A DNA stretch of 64,000 nucleotides. Origin: Hermatobates lingyangjiaoensis. Taxonomy: Eukaryota > Arthropoda > Insecta > Hemiptera > Hermatobatidae. A program made the translations under genes and the position numbers. Positions 20,817-31,312 of this stretch are shown here, one piece after another (the stretch's first letter is position 1; every line of letters starts with the position of its first letter). The stretch lies in assembly GCA_026182355.1 (NCBI GenBank), contig JAPFBL010000368.1, forward strand, positions 372,001-436,000. The letters are read 5' to 3'. The notes beneath the pieces are model-generated. The model was not told the origin of the DNA, did not search any database, and saw nothing but the letters and a program-made list of their open reading frames with translations.

Positions 20817-21052
20817 GAGTTCGAGATTAACAAAGAGCAACACACAAAGTAGGGAAACACACTTACAGACTCAAATTTTCGGGTAATCCGTCTTCAGGAG
20901 AAAAGAGAATGGGAGACCAAGCACGTTGTAGGCGCAACGGCAAGTAACCCAGAAGTAGTAGAAGTAACAGTGTGTTTCCCTACTTTGTGTGTTGCTCTTT
21001 GTAAATCTCGAACTCGTATTGTGTCCAGTTTGGATCGTATTTCGTTTTATCA
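20816..21052. repeat. R4 family inverted pair
   Basis: GAGTTCGAGATTAACAAAGAG..ACACAAAGTAGGGAAACACAC at the left is mirrored by GTGTGTTTCCCTACTTTGTG..CTCTTTGTAAATCTCGAACTC at the right. The minus-strand core CTGAAGA (20,891-20,897) / GAAA (20,877-20,880) is in the left arm. (TA)n on both sides. Confidence 0.8.
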
Positions 21053-21056
21053 GTGA

Positions 21057-21083
<27 letters not shown>
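21057..21083. repeat. (TA)n microsatellite
   Basis: Right boundary of the R4 pair. Confidence 0.95.
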
Positions 21084-21087
<4 letters not shown>

Positions 21088-21359
21088 ACCAATCGGAAAA
21101 TGAAATCTTGGTGGTAAATAAATATATAACATCCTTATGTAGATAGTTTATGAATTTGGTTCCAATATATTCGTCCAATGACAAGAATAACAAGTTATTA
21201 GTCAGTTTTCATTCATTTGTACGCTCACATTAAAGGCTGTGCGAATATATGTTAATTATGTGGTATTAATTTCGCGGATAGATTGGTAAGTGAGATGTAT
21301 TTTGAGAAGAGTCGTAAAGTCCACAGAAGGGACTTTGTGTGTTGGGGATCATATTTAGG

Positions 21360-21660
21360 GAAGGTTGATGTATAATAAAGAGGAGCGAGGGAGGAGGTTT
21401 ATAAATGTGAGGCTTCATTTCCTATTTGGCGATAGAGCTAGACGGACAAGGAGGTGGGAAAATCGTTGTGTCCTTGGCGGCACGTGGACGAGTGTTAGTG
21501 GTGTGGGGGTGGGGGGTGGGTGCGGATCGATGGAACCGTCTCACCGTGACAAGTCCGGTGACATAGAGGGTGAGAGGGCTCCCCTGGCGACACCAACCCC
21601 TCCACAGGCCCCAAACCTCTCATCCCTTACCTACCCCTAGACCGAAAAAAAAATACCCTT
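21360..21660. other. GC-rich island, no assigned gene
   Basis: About 300 bp of GC-rich sequence (GTGGGGGTGGGGGG runs at 21,500-21,520; CCCC-rich at 21,590-21,640) in an AT-rich intron. A 91-codon open frame on + (21,365-21,640) has low-complexity Gly/Arg/Pro-rich content and no recognisable domain. Could be an exon of another gene, a captured fragment or foreign DNA. Unresolved. Confidence 0.35.
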
Positions 21661-22090
21661 ACCAAGATTAAACTACTTGGTTGTTAAGCCCCAACCCCTA
21701 AAATTGACACAGTTTAGATTCGCCCCCTCGTGTGCCAGAGACCGCAGCTTCACCCGATTATCCATTCCTTGCTACATCAACACTATTCTTCTACATCAGC
21801 TTGACATGTTTTCCTCCCTTGCACAGCCTTCTTAATTTAATAAACATGTATGCTCCACATTCTACTCCCGATTTGATGTATAACCCTGTCACACAACATT
21901 CTTACCATACATTTCTACCATATTGCAATTAATGTGAATATTTAGCCTCTTATTTTTAATTTGTACTACCTGACTAAAATAATTATAAAAAAATAACATT
22001 TCAATATTTTAACACCCTAATAACCGCAAACAATTAAGTTGTTTTTGCAATATGAATTATTTAATGATTTAATATTAAATATTTTGTTTA
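21661..22090. other. No gene seen
   Basis: C/T-rich then AT-rich intronic sequence; no motif recognised. Confidence 0.4.
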
Positions 22091-22093
22091 CAC

Positions 22094-22204
<111 letters not shown>

Positions 22205-22252
22205 TACCGACATACTTACATATAAACGGGAATTAATGTGTTATATATATAT

Positions 22253-22461
22253 AAACATTTCACATAAACATGTGAAATAACAGTTAATGATCAAACCACA
22301 ATAAGAAATGGGAAAACAAGACTAAGATCTTTCAACCGTTACAACGGTCTTCGTCAGAGTTGACGAAACCCAACAGTTGGGTTTTTGACTCTGACGAAGA
22401 CCGCTTGTTACGGTTGAAAGATCTTAGTTTTGTTTTCCCATTTCTTATTGTGGTTTGATCA
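22253..22461. repeat. R1 family inverted pair
   Basis: Left arm from TTTCACATAAACATGTGAAA inward through AGATCTTTCAACCG to CGTCAGAG. Right arm from CTCTGACGAAGACCGC through CGGTTGAAAGATCTTAG to TTGTGGTTTGATCA. The centre is CCCAACAGTTGGG. (TA)n on both sides. Confidence 0.88.
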
Positions 22462-22480
22462 TATATATATATATATATAA

Positions 22481-22704
22481 AGATTTCACATAAACACGTG
22501 AAACAACAATCAATGATCAAACCACAATAAGAGATAAGATCTTTCAACCGTAACAAGCGGTCTTCGTCAGAGTCAAAACTGACTAAGTTTTTGACTCTGA
22601 CGAAGACCGCTTGTTACGGTTGAAAGATCTTAGTCTTGTTTTCCCATTTTCTTATTGTGGTTTGATCATTCATTGTTATTTCACGTGTTTATGTGAAATC
22701 TTTA
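22481..22704. repeat. R1 family inverted pair (best-preserved)
   Basis: Arms of about 100-110 bp. The right arm holds CTGACGA (22,597-22,603), stem, GAAA (22,622-22,625), and the outer end CACGTGTTTATGTGAAATC. Bounded by (TA)n on both sides; abuts the previous pair through a TA run. Confidence 0.9.
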
Positions 22705-22727
22705 TATATATATATATATATATATAA
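22705..22727. repeat. (TA)n microsatellite
   Basis: TA run between an R1 pair and a PLE fragment. Confidence 0.9.
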
Positions 22728-22947
22728 CAGATTCAATAATATATCGACCGTTTGATAGAATAGGTGTGTTCTCTAATCGGGGTTCGGTCAATTTTCCAGG
22801 ATAAAAAATCAAACTCTCGTTGCCAACGTTTCGGTTTTATTTAAAACCTTTTTCATAGGCAGAAGTAAGAATTTTTTAACTAAGAAAATGAAATTTACAT
22901 TATTTAAAGGAACAACAATGTTAGCCGGACAAAACCTTCGACTAGAC
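22723..22947 (-). repeat. PLE family P 3' end, precisely spliced copy
   Basis: Reverse complement matches 1708-2058 almost base for base, except that the 130-bp interval 1795-1924 is missing exactly at 22,860/22,861 (AGGC|AGAAGT). The inner end stops at another (TA)n tract. A 5'-truncated retrocopy of a spliced transcript. Confidence 0.9.
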
Positions 22948-23004
22948 TTATATATATATATATATAATTAATAAATATAGCATCATATATCATATGGTAT
23001 AAGT

Positions 23005-23095
23005 TCAGTGTAAATAAACATTGATAAATTCAAACACAGACTTACAGTGTCTAAGTTTCGGTCTGAACCAGCATCAGAAGAAATAAGATAAAGTC
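23005..23095 (-). repeat. R4-like fragment
   Basis: CAGACTTACAGTGTCTAAG, TTTCGGTCTGAACC and CATCAGAAGAAATAAGATAA match the outer part of an R4 arm in the same order. Confidence 0.6.
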
Positions 23096-23135
23096 TACCA
23101 AATTTAAAATATTACGAAAATAAGGTGCACGTTAC

Positions 23136-23365
23136 CTGGCAGGAGTCCTTGCCTCCTTCTTTGTAGCCGGCGCACATCATGTTTTCTGTAATCTGCCCCT
23201 TTTCATACCCTGTCTTCTTACACTCTTCGTTTGTCATAATGGGCACCTCGAGTTCTTGCAATGTGTTGGACACTGACCCTCGTGCTTTACCCGACTTCTT
23301 CTGCTTTGAAGGTGTCTTGACTCCCCAGCCAGTCACTATGCCTTTTTCTCCAGCAAAGCTCTTCT
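23136..23365 (-). CDS. Serine protease exon C (specificity pocket region)
   Basis: Minus-strand exon of 230 bp between an acceptor (ATTTTTTCAG, ending at 23,366) and a donor, GTAACG (23,130-23,135). It begins with the last two bases of a Lys codon shared with exon B and reads KSFAGEKGIVTGWGVKTPSK, then SNTLQELEVPIMTNEECK and ENMMCAGYKEGGKDSCQ. GWG and MMCAGY..G..DSC are hallmark S1-peptidase blocks. The Asp in KDSC corresponds to position 189, predicting trypsin-like cleavage after Arg/Lys. A Lys/Ser/Gly-rich surface loop (SKQKKSGKARGSVS) is a little long for a simple trypsin. It ends in phase 0 and joins exon D in frame. Confidence 0.93.
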
Positions 23366-23472
23366 CTGAAAAAATTATAATAATATATCTATGAAAGGAT
23401 ATCACAAAAAAATCATTGTATACACTATAGTAAAATATTCTTATGACATTTTTACCAGGTAATAACACTGGT

Positions 23473-23702
23473 AGAGGCCAGGTTAGCTCAATGGTTAACG
23501 TACTTGCCTCTAGACTAGTTGTCCGGTGTTCGTTACCCACCTAGCTCACGATTTATTCTCGAGGGAGGTGAATAAACCTGAGTATGTCGTGCCACGGAGA
23601 TGGCGTTAAGCCGTCGGTCCCAAGCCTGTGCGATGTCAGGTACTCATTAAAGATCCCTATTCACTTGAGTCAATCAAAATTTGGGACTCCCAATGTAGAA
23701 TC
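23473..23702 (+). repeat. tRNA-derived SINE, copy 3
   Basis: GGCCAGGTTAGCTCAATGG head, TCCGGTGTTCGTTACCC in the B-box place, body with GTTAAGCCGTCGGTCCCAAG, tail GGGACTCCCAATGTAGAA. Lies in the intron just upstream of exon C, opposite to the gene. Confidence 0.85.
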
Positions 23703-23977
23703 GATTCTATAGATCTACAAAATTCTATCAATTAAACAAAAAGCCCGTAAAGGCTAACGTTATCACCCGCTAGAGGATCGGTTTAAACAATAATAAAAAA
23801 AAGAATAATGACACTAGTCAGAGCCATTGAATTTGTTAAACTTGTTTCTTAACTAAACTTGTTAAACTTAAATTTGTTTCACCTCATTTCTGAATATCTT
23901 AGTACAGTTCAAAATATGATGGATATGTGCTTAATAGAAAGATGAATAATCCAAAAAATGTAATATTATTAAAAATA

Positions 23978-24265
23978 CATTGATCAAACCACAATATCGA
24001 AATGGGAAAACAATACTAAGGTCATTCAACCGTAACAAGCGGTCTTCGTCAGAGTCAAAAACCCATCTGAAACACTAGATGCAGAAAACATCTGGTGAGG
24101 GGTTGAGAGGGGTGGGAGGGAAGAGTGGTATTTTAAAAGGGTGAAAGTGCAGGAAATGACTAATGTCCAGAAAGGGATGTTTGGGGAAACAAAGGAATAC
24201 AGTTCATATTGTGGTTTGATTATTGATTGTTATTTCACGTGTTTATGTGAAATCTTTTTATTCTT
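23978..24265. repeat. R1 family inverted pair with distinct interior
   Basis: The left arm holds the full core. The right arm keeps only the outer end (ATTGTGGTTTGATTATTG..CACGTGTTTATGTGAAATC). The interior 24,060-24,190 (GGTGAGGGGTTGAGAGGGG) recurs in reverse complement at about 35,945-36,060, showing it is a genuine internal part of the R1 element. Confidence 0.8.
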
Positions 24266-24389
24266 AAAAATACATTGAAAGAAATACTTTATTGTCTATG
24301 ATGAGTTTGTTTCAGTGGGTTAGAGCTCGTAGTAGACGAGTATCAATTTTCAAGAAATGTTCTCTTGAAGATTTCAAGGCAGGTATCAT

Positions 24390-24500
24390 TAATATTGCGG
24401 GATTCCAAAAATGACGTCTATACACAAAAAAAGATATGTTTTTTATTAAATCCCCCAATATGAGTAAATACCACACTACAACAGATTGCACAAGTAATGC
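24390..24500 (+). repeat. R2 terminus fragment
   Basis: AATATGAGTAAATACCACAC followed by ACAGATTGCACAAGTAATG, the outer end of R2. Confidence 0.55.
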
Positions 24501-24763
24501 AATAAGGTATTAATTATTAAAATCTACAACTACCTACAACCTGTAATCGTAATTACAGGAAAAAATATGTAATATATTTGGAAAGATTGAAAGAAGAAAT
24601 ATGTAAATAAATAATAACTCATTTTATTATGGTTTAAGAGAAGAAATAATGAAATCTCATTAAATATAGGATAAGGAAAGAAGAATATAGTACAGGAAAA
24701 CTATTGTTAACACACTTTCCAGTCCATCAAAACGATTTAAATATACCTGGAAATATATAAAAG

Positions 24764-25159
24764 AACAGTAGAACCTCGTAGTACGAGAGCCTCATTGTAC
24801 ACGCAAGAGAAGATCGTGAGATTTTTTGTCTCCTACGACTAGTGAAAGTTCGTAGTACGAGCGATCCTCTTCCTCATGCCTAGATGGTCTAGGTTTAAGT
24901 TTATCAGATTAATAAAACATGATTATTTCTTACCTGCATTTTTATTATTCATATTATATGTATCGTATTTTTTACTTTCTCTAATCGCACATTTTCTGTT
25001 CAAAAGATAAGCTCAAAAACAGGCGTTTGGAGGACGGAGCAGATTATTTATTTTCATATTATTTTCAGAGAAAAAAAATTGCTTTGTTATACGAGTATAT
25101 CGCAATACGAGCTCCATGTGAGTAGAAATTAAACTCGCACTGCGTGGTTCTACTGTAGT
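24764..25159. mobile_element. Pogo/Tigger-like non-autonomous element (MITE), about 395 bp
   Basis: Ends are inverted repeats: ACAGTAGAACCTCGTAGTACG at the left, and CTCGCACTGCGTGGTTCTACTGT in reverse complement at the right. CAGT(A/G)GAACCTCG is the usual start of pogo/Tigger-type Tc1-mariner derivatives. No transposase coding is left. Confidence 0.65.
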
Positions 25160-25221
25160 AATATTTTTTTAACAACCTGCATAAATATATTTTGGTAGGA
25201 ATGTATCTTATATAATTGTGA

Positions 25222-25432
25222 ATGATCAAACCACAATAAGAAATGGGAAAACAAGACTAAGATCTTTCAACCGTGACAAGCGGTCTTCGACAGAGTCAAA
25301 AACCCAACTGCCTGCCCTGACTCTGACGAAGACCGCTTTTTACGGTTGAAAGATCTTAGTCTTGTTTTCCCATTTCTTATTGTGGTATGATCATTGATTG
25401 TTATTTCACGTGTTTATGTGAAATCTTTTTAT
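25222..25432. repeat. R1 family inverted pair
   Basis: Left arm from AATGATCAAACCACAATAAG inward. Right arm from CTCTGACGAAGACCGC outward to CACGTGTTTATGTGAAATC. The left arm lacks the outer CACGTG end. Confidence 0.85.
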
Positions 25433-25522
25433 ATAATTGTGAATGCACTTAAACATTTAGATTTTTCTGATAATTTTTTTTGTAAATATTGTAATCTTGT
25501 AGAATGCATTTCGTATACTTAC

Positions 25523-25725
25523 TGGCCGGAGGGAGACACACTGGCCTCAGTCCGTTCTCAAACTGAACGTCCTCGTCCAGTCGTAGAATAGCAATGTCAT
25601 TGTCCAGGCTGTTCTGGTTATATGCTGGATGCTTTGCCACTTGTTTTACGCCTCGTTCAACACTCGTCGTCTCATTGTCTACGCGTTGATCATGCTCTAA
25701 AAGACGCACACGTATTTTAGATGCC
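25523..25725 (-). CDS. Serine protease exon B (catalytic aspartate)
   Basis: Minus-strand exon of 203 bp. Acceptor CAG at 25,726-25,728; donor GTAAGT at 25,517-25,522. The first base completes a Gly codon with exon A, then ASKIRVRLLEHDQRVDNETT, KQVAKHPAYNQNSLDNDIAIL and FENGLRPVCLPPA. DNDIAIL carries the catalytic Asp102. The Cys of RPVCLP is the partner of the propeptide Cys in exon A, the disulfide that keeps propeptide and catalytic domain joined after activation. It ends in phase 1, fitting exon C. An alternative acceptor six bases upstream would add two residues. Confidence 0.93.
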
Positions 25726-25849
25726 CTGAAACTGAAACAAAAAAAAACTCATTAATTACGAGAGCACATGTTGTCTTTTTCCTATATTTTAATAATTCAT
25801 AGTGGGGAATTCCAAAAATTACGTTTGAATGTTTCTTGAGAATGTTTGG

Positions 25850-25930
25850 TCGAAAGAAATTACTCTTCTGTTTATACGCGACGTTTTGCCAAAAATTGTT
25901 TGGCAAAAAATCAAGGCTAAAAACAGTTTA
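25850..25930 (-). repeat. R7 repeat copy
   Basis: Reverse complement carries GGCAAAACGTCGCGTATAAA, then AGAGTAATTTCTTTCGACC, the same order as the two plus-strand copies at 26.57-26.74 kb. Confidence 0.6.
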
Positions 25931-26465
25931 ATAACGACATAAGTAGTGAAAACAAATACATCCATGGAATATCAACCAACAGAAAAAGGAAAAAACACAA
26001 AAAGCTAAACCATAGAACACCGAAATACAGTAAAAGGGACCACAAAATAGCCAGTGTTGTTTTTAAAAAAACATGTGTTGTTTAAGCATAATTACTTATT
26101 ATTAATTATTAAAGCTAAACACCATTTTAAACAGATAAGCAATTACAAACTAATTCTGCGAACATACCTTTAAGAGAGCATTCAAGAAAACAAACAGACA
26201 ATAACAAACACAGTAAGCAAGAAAATTACAAAACAATAAAAATAGGCAAATTAAAAGAAATTAAGGGGAAAAGACTACAGAATGATTACTTTGTTTTTGA
26301 GGAAAAGCTATTGACGGTCTATGCTTCTATCTACAAGCATCATATCAGATACGAAGAAAAAGGAAGATTAGATAACAAGAAAACAAAACAAGCAACCCCT
26401 CCAATTTCAACCTCAAGCTAGTTAACAGTACTATTGAACGAGGTCTATATCTAAAAACAAAATTG
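25931..26465. other. No gene seen
   Basis: A-rich intron sequence between exons A and B; nothing recognised. Confidence 0.5.
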
Positions 26466-26735
26466 ATTTTAGCGTTGAAAATGCCAAAAAAAACTTTTTT
26501 TCTTTGTTTGTTTTTTTCTTTGCCCAAAAAATGCGTAATTTCTTTAGTCCAAAAAAATTGTTTTTAGCCTTGAAAATGCCAAAGAATTTTTGTCGAAATG
26601 TCTGCGTATAAACAGGAGTGTAATTTCTTTAGACCAAAAAAATTTTTTTTTTAGCTTTGAAAATGGCAAATAATTTTTGACGAAACGTCGGCGTATAAAG
26701 AGGAGTGTAATTTCTTTAGGCCAAAAATTCGCAAG
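26466..26735 (+). repeat. R7 repeats, two to three tandem copies
   Basis: TTGAAAATGCCAAA at 26,476 and 26,571, and TTGAAAATGGCAAA at about 26,656. The last two are followed by GTCGAAATGTC or ACGAAACGTCGG and GCGTATAAA.AGGAGTGTAATTTC. A stem plus GAAAYGTC layout resembling PLE termini. Confidence 0.65.
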
Positions 26736-26933
26736 AAATTAATCTTTGGATTTCAAAAAACAGTGGTCGAGAAGCTATATAAAAAAATCAGTGAAATTAA
26801 TTTTAATGTTGATGAAGTACAACAAACAAGCGTATACTTATTTATTATGCATCTTATTGTGTTTTATATGGAAAGGAAATCGAAGGGTGTTAATCTGACA
26901 AGGATTTAGCATGGTCATGATGAATATACTGAC

Positions 26934-27096
26934 CCGTGGACGCAGTGCGCTGCAGTCAGAACATAACGAGGGGATATAAGAGATCCGCCGCAGTAGAAGT
27001 TCCCATTGTACTGCAGCAGAGCCATCCAAGGGTATTGGTTCACCTGGGTCTCCTTGCCACCCACAATGCGCGTCTTTTTGTTCGTGAGGCCGCACG
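26934..27096 (-). CDS. Serine protease exon A (activation site and catalytic histidine)
   Basis: Minus-strand exon of 163 bp. Acceptor TTTTTTTTAG ending at 27,097; donor GTCAGT at 26,928-26,933. It encodes CGLTNKKTRIVGGKETQVNQ, then YPWMALLQYNGNFYCGGSLI and SPRYVLTAAHCVHG. TR|IVGG is a trypsin-like activation site, TAAHC holds His57, and the leading Cys marks a disulfide-tethered propeptide as in arthropod trypsin-like and clip-type proteases. A zymogen secreted to haemolymph or gut is the likely biology. It enters in phase 1, so one or more upstream exons (signal peptide and any clip domain) exist but are not securely located. Confidence 0.93.
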
Positions 27097-27109
27097 CTAA
27101 AAAAAACAA

Positions 27110-27440
27110 AAAAAAAAAAAACTTTAAGTAAAATTTAAGTAATTTCTTTTAAATATAATAAAAAATAAATGAATTATTTTAATAATGCAGCATGCAGTTA
27201 CTGCATGCTTACGTAGAACTAAAACATACAAAAAGACACAATATTCCGTTTGACTAGTAAAATATCGATTGATCTTTGGAATGCCAATTGGGCATCAGAT
27301 TCATCGATTCACATGAATCCTCCAAACTGTAAGATCTTTACAAGTGTTTTGGTTTGTCCTGTATAATTTCTAGTACTATGACTCTTTTCGACTATTGTTT
27401 TTGTATCTCGCATATTATTTGATGAGAATAACTTTTTTAC
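27110..27440. other. No gene seen
   Basis: AT-rich intron. A short dyad GCATGCAGTTACTGCATGC lies at 27,191-27,209. Confidence 0.5.
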
Positions 27441-27560
27441 AGTGGTACTTCAATGTTTGAACAACTTTTAACTCGAACAAACAGAGATGTATAGAAGCTT
27501 AATTATGCTCCCAGTATTCCAACATAATTTTTGGAACTCGAACAGTCTTCCGAGTAACTA
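27441..27560 (+). mobile_element. Pogo/Tigger-like end fragment
   Basis: ACAGTGGTACTTCAATGTTTG followed by repeated 'aactcgaac' phrases (27,471, 27,535) resembles the terminal region of Tigger-like elements. The matching right end was not located. Confidence 0.4.
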
Positions 27561-28487
27561 TAGATTTATTAATTTCCTTTTCGTAGTTTATACTTACATT
27601 TTTATATAGAGAAAACTACTAAATTTTAAAGAAAGAACATCTCTATGTGATCTGTCCGAAAGGATTACCTATTTCGCTTATGTATTTCTTATTGGTAAAT
27701 TAGTTTTCGTTTTCGTCCAAATTGGTAATGGGCCAACAATTTTGGAACAAATTATGGCCGAGGACTAAGACACCAGTTTATAAATATTGTATTAATAATA
27801 ACTATCGTATACATTTTAGTATCCATATTTAAGTATAATTTAGCATTTATGATGAATACAATTGCTCAATCTGTAGTCAACTACTTTCATAGTTTACGAC
27901 AAAAAATATGTTTATAGATAAAATAATGATTTTCTCAAATCCCAAAAAATGAAATATTCGGGTTATATTATGAGTCAGGTAAAGTTACCAACTAAAGAGA
28001 GTTAGAAATTGATCCCTTGCTTCAAGTTTCCAGGTGCCTTGTTTGACCAGACAAGACAAACTCTGTTAGTTTCATCAACAATGGAGGAATGCCACAGGTC
28101 TGCTGAACAGCAAAGACAAACTGATTCTAATTTAGCGAACAACCGACTGCTTTAATCCATCTCAAAATGATAATTTTGCATTTTTTAATAAAAATAAAGA
28201 AGTTTACAATTAATATTGAGTAACAATTGTAAATTGAAGCATGAAAGGTCTAGGAGACATACGAGTCGTGGAAAAGAGGAAACAGAAACGGGTCAGAAAC
28301 TGTGACCGTTCAAACTTTAGCAAGTGTGCTAATACGCTGTGGATGAGAGGAGCATAATCATTTCACAGAACTAAACTATAAAAATTGTTTAAGAAAACAA
28401 CTAAAATTGAAACGTCAAAGATGTTATATTTTGATTAAATTTTACACTTAATGTAATTTACTAGTTAATCATTTTATTGAGGAAAGT
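27561..28487. other. No gene seen
   Basis: AT-rich; no coding signal or named repeat recognised. Confidence 0.5.
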
Positions 28488-28930
28488 ATTATGTCTTCAC
28501 ATAAAAACGTTTATTATAAAAAAAACTAACAACGCGTTTCCAACACTTGATATTCTTCTTCAAGTTAGATCTAAAAAAGATATGCAATATGAATTTTAGG
28601 AACATCGGGGTGAATTAATTAAAATTGAATACAATATCTAACTGTTGAATATCTGACACTATTGAGTGATAACATGGGAATAGTATTAACATTTTAATAC
28701 TGTTCCCATGTATCACTCAATAGTGTCAGATATTGTATCAATTTTAATTAATTCACCCCGATGTTCCTAAAGTTCATATTGCATATCTTTTTTAGATCTA
28801 GCCTGAAAAAGAATATCAAAAGTTCGAAACGTGTTAGTTTTTTTTTTGTTATAAACTTCTTTTTGTGTAGAGAAATAATACTTCCCCAGTTATGAATAAA
28901 TAACACAACATAACTGATTGCTCAATTAAT
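28488..28930. repeat. R2 family inverted pair, long arms
   Basis: Arms of roughly 200 bp meet near 28,690-28,700 (TAACATGGGAATAGTATTAA against TTTAATACTGTTCCCATG). The right arm reads CCTGAAAAAGAATATCAAAAG, then TTCGAAACGTGTTAG and ends with the R2 terminus ACATAACTGATTGCTCAATT. Confidence 0.8.
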
Positions 28931-29150
28931 GAATTAATCATTTTAATTTATTTCCAGTCGCTTGTGTAAACCTGTAAACTATTTTAGCTTTGACATTTCA
29001 GTTTTAATTGAAATATTAATCTGTTTTGATAGTAGACTTGGGTAAATTGATGAACAAATTTGCATTTCTGAGTAAAACTTGATTTATGGGAAGAATTTTG
29101 CCAATGATTTCCAGGTAATAATTATGTTTATTGCAGTATTTTCCTATTCA
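28931..29150. other. No gene seen
   Basis: AT-rich, nothing recognised. Confidence 0.45.
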
Positions 29151-29194
29151 AACAGTAGTAGCAGTAGTATTCCAGTATTAGCAGTATAAATACT

Positions 29195-29285
29195 CGTAGT
29201 ATTTAGTACTAGGAGATATACTTTCCTAGTATACTATTAGTATTTAGTAGTAGGAGATATACGTTCCTAGTATAGACTAGCATTT
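29195..29285. repeat. Short tandem duplication
   Basis: TAGTA(C/G)TAGGAGATATAC(T/G)TTCCTAGTATA occurs twice about 46 bp apart, in a TAGTA-rich stretch beginning near 29,150. Confidence 0.75.
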
Positions 29286-30299
29286 ATTTCGATCTATAAG
29301 CGTTTTTATGTCATTTCTCTACTAACACTTTTTATTAATTATTTCGTCGAATAAAATGAAATGTCCGTTAGGACAACAATAAAATCTTTGAAAAGAGCAC
29401 AGAAAATCACTACTTCAATATTTCGGTATCAGTCGTAATCAAGAATTTTATTAATTAACCTGAAACCAATTAATTCATGTGTCCTGTAACCCGAAAAGGT
29501 TAAACAAAAACATAACAGCGTAATTTACTTTAAAAGATATTTCTTTAAAGCCTTTGAATAGAAAAATGTAACCAAAAACATAAATTTTTTTCATCAATTT
29601 TTCAAGATAAAACTTCCAAGCAATCTGATCGTTCCAACCGCACATTCTAACATACGAGTATTTAGACAATATAACTTTACGATAATTCACAAGGCTGAAA
29701 AATTCGAAAATCATTAGAAACTAAAATGTTACTGTCACTCAACACATTTTTGATATTTTAAGAAATCCTTTACAATAAAACTTTTAAGTTATGTGTTAAT
29801 AATTAGATAATTGTTAATTTTTTATATGAAATCTTTGGCGCGCGCTCTCTCTCTGTACATTGTTGTATCTACGAAATCGTTTCAAAGGAAGCTTTCAAAC
29901 AAAGTCCCCTTTGTTAGTGACTTAGAAGGAAAGCGTTTCAAACTATTTTACAGTCACCTCCCAGCCCATGTAAATTCACTATCTCATGCTCCCTTTGCGC
30001 TCATTATATGGTAGCTTATACGCCGGAATGTGACCTAAAAGTAAATAACAACTCCCGGTTCTAAAAATAAATTCATAAAACCATGTGTAAACTCTATAAC
30101 TTATACTCGTTATTGTGTGTTCACACAAATCTTTCATAAATACAAAAAAATTGTAAAACCTAAATATTTTGCTAAAATCAATTTGCTAAATATATTTTAC
30201 TAAATTTAACCATATTTTACCAAAAATCAATATTTTATATTTGACTAATGCAAGAAAGGAAGAAGAAATATTTTTCTTTATTCTAATTGTCTATATTAA
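29286..30299. other. No assigned gene
   Basis: 29,820-30,010 is less AT-rich and open for 67 codons on +, with no recognisable domain. The rest is AT-rich. Confidence 0.4.
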
Positions 30300-30540
30300 T
30301 ATATATAAACAAAATAAAAGTTCATTAGGACTCTATCCTGAAAGTAGGACTCTTTGAACCTGAAGTATTCAAACTACTTCAGGTTCAAATTAAACTCTCA
30401 TTGCCAACGTTTCGGTTTTTAATTGAAATCCTTTTTCATTGCCCTAGAAAACAGAGGAAATATAAGAAATAAGACAATCATTCAAAAATCAAACATATAT
30501 AAAAAAAGCAAAAAGTAAAACGTTTTATATTAATATATTG
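30300..30540 (-). repeat. PLE family P 3' fragment, intron-retaining
   Basis: Reverse complement gives CCTCTGTTTTCTAG|GGCAATGAAAAAGG, then ACCGAAACGTTGGCAATGAG. The sequence before the acceptor is homologous to the 1795-1924 intron (TATATGTTTGAT.., TTTCTTATATTTCCT). A small hairpin (GAACCTGAAG..CTTCAGGTTC, 30,357-30,388) sits at the outer end. Confidence 0.75.
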
Positions 30541-30564
30541 AAGTTGAAAAATCATTAGTTGTGA

Positions 30565-30885
30565 AATCCGTAATTGTGTGGTATTTACTCATTCTGAGGT
30601 AAAATGGATAAACAAACAAAAGTCTCCACGCAAATGAAGTTTTATTCAACGTGTTTCGAACACTTTGTGTTCATCATCAGGAAGACACCAAGGATGTGGT
30701 ACTGACGGGTTGGTCCAGTGAAAAGAAATAATTGAAGTTCAGTTGTTTTTACTGGACCACCCGTCAGTACAACATCCTTGGTGTCTTCCTGATGATAAAC
30801 ACAAAGTGTTCGAAACGCGTTGAATAAAACTTCATTTGTGTGGAGACTTTTGTTTGTTCATCCATTTTACCTCAGAATATTGAAG
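30565..30885. repeat. R2 family inverted pair
   Basis: The arms share GGACCA.CCGTCAGTAC, CATCCTTGGTGTCTTCCTG, ATGA, the GAACAC/GTGTTC stem and GAAACGCGTTG. The right arm has CTGATGA at 30,789-30,795 and GAAA at 30,812-30,815; the left arm has the same on the minus strand near 30,656-30,681. This is the copy closest to the canonical hammerhead core. Confidence 0.88.
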
Positions 30886-31139
30886 TTGACAAAGGTTTGG
30901 TTCGAGAAATGGAATAGAATAATAATTTCCATAAAAAATTGCATAGTTTTCTAGGTTCCAATAAAATTGAAATGTCAGGTTTAAAATTTTCAATTAAACC
31001 AAAAAAACTGATCAATTTTTCACAAATTGGTTTATTGTATTTTAAAGTTAAAAAAAAATGTTCCAACAAAACACATAAGTCTGTTGATTTATTGAGGTAC
31101 TATAAATATAAGGAAGTTCAGGGAAGAAGCCTCCTCGCA

Positions 31140-31312
31140 CTGGGGTAAAATTATAATAAGACACAAAGTCTCCACACAAAAGAAATCCTTCATTCAAACT
31201 ACGCGTTTCAAACACTTTCTGTTTATCATCTTTTGTGTGGAAACTTTGTTTTATCGTTTAACTCCTGTATGAGTCAATACCACAGAATTACTGATTGCAC
31301 AACTAATAAGTC
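31140..31312. repeat. R2 family short inverted pair
   Basis: ACAAAGTCTCCACACAAAAG (left) and CTTTTGTGTGGAAACTTTGT (right) face each other around one core copy. Ends in the R2 terminus GAATTACTGATTGCACAACT. Confidence 0.75.
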
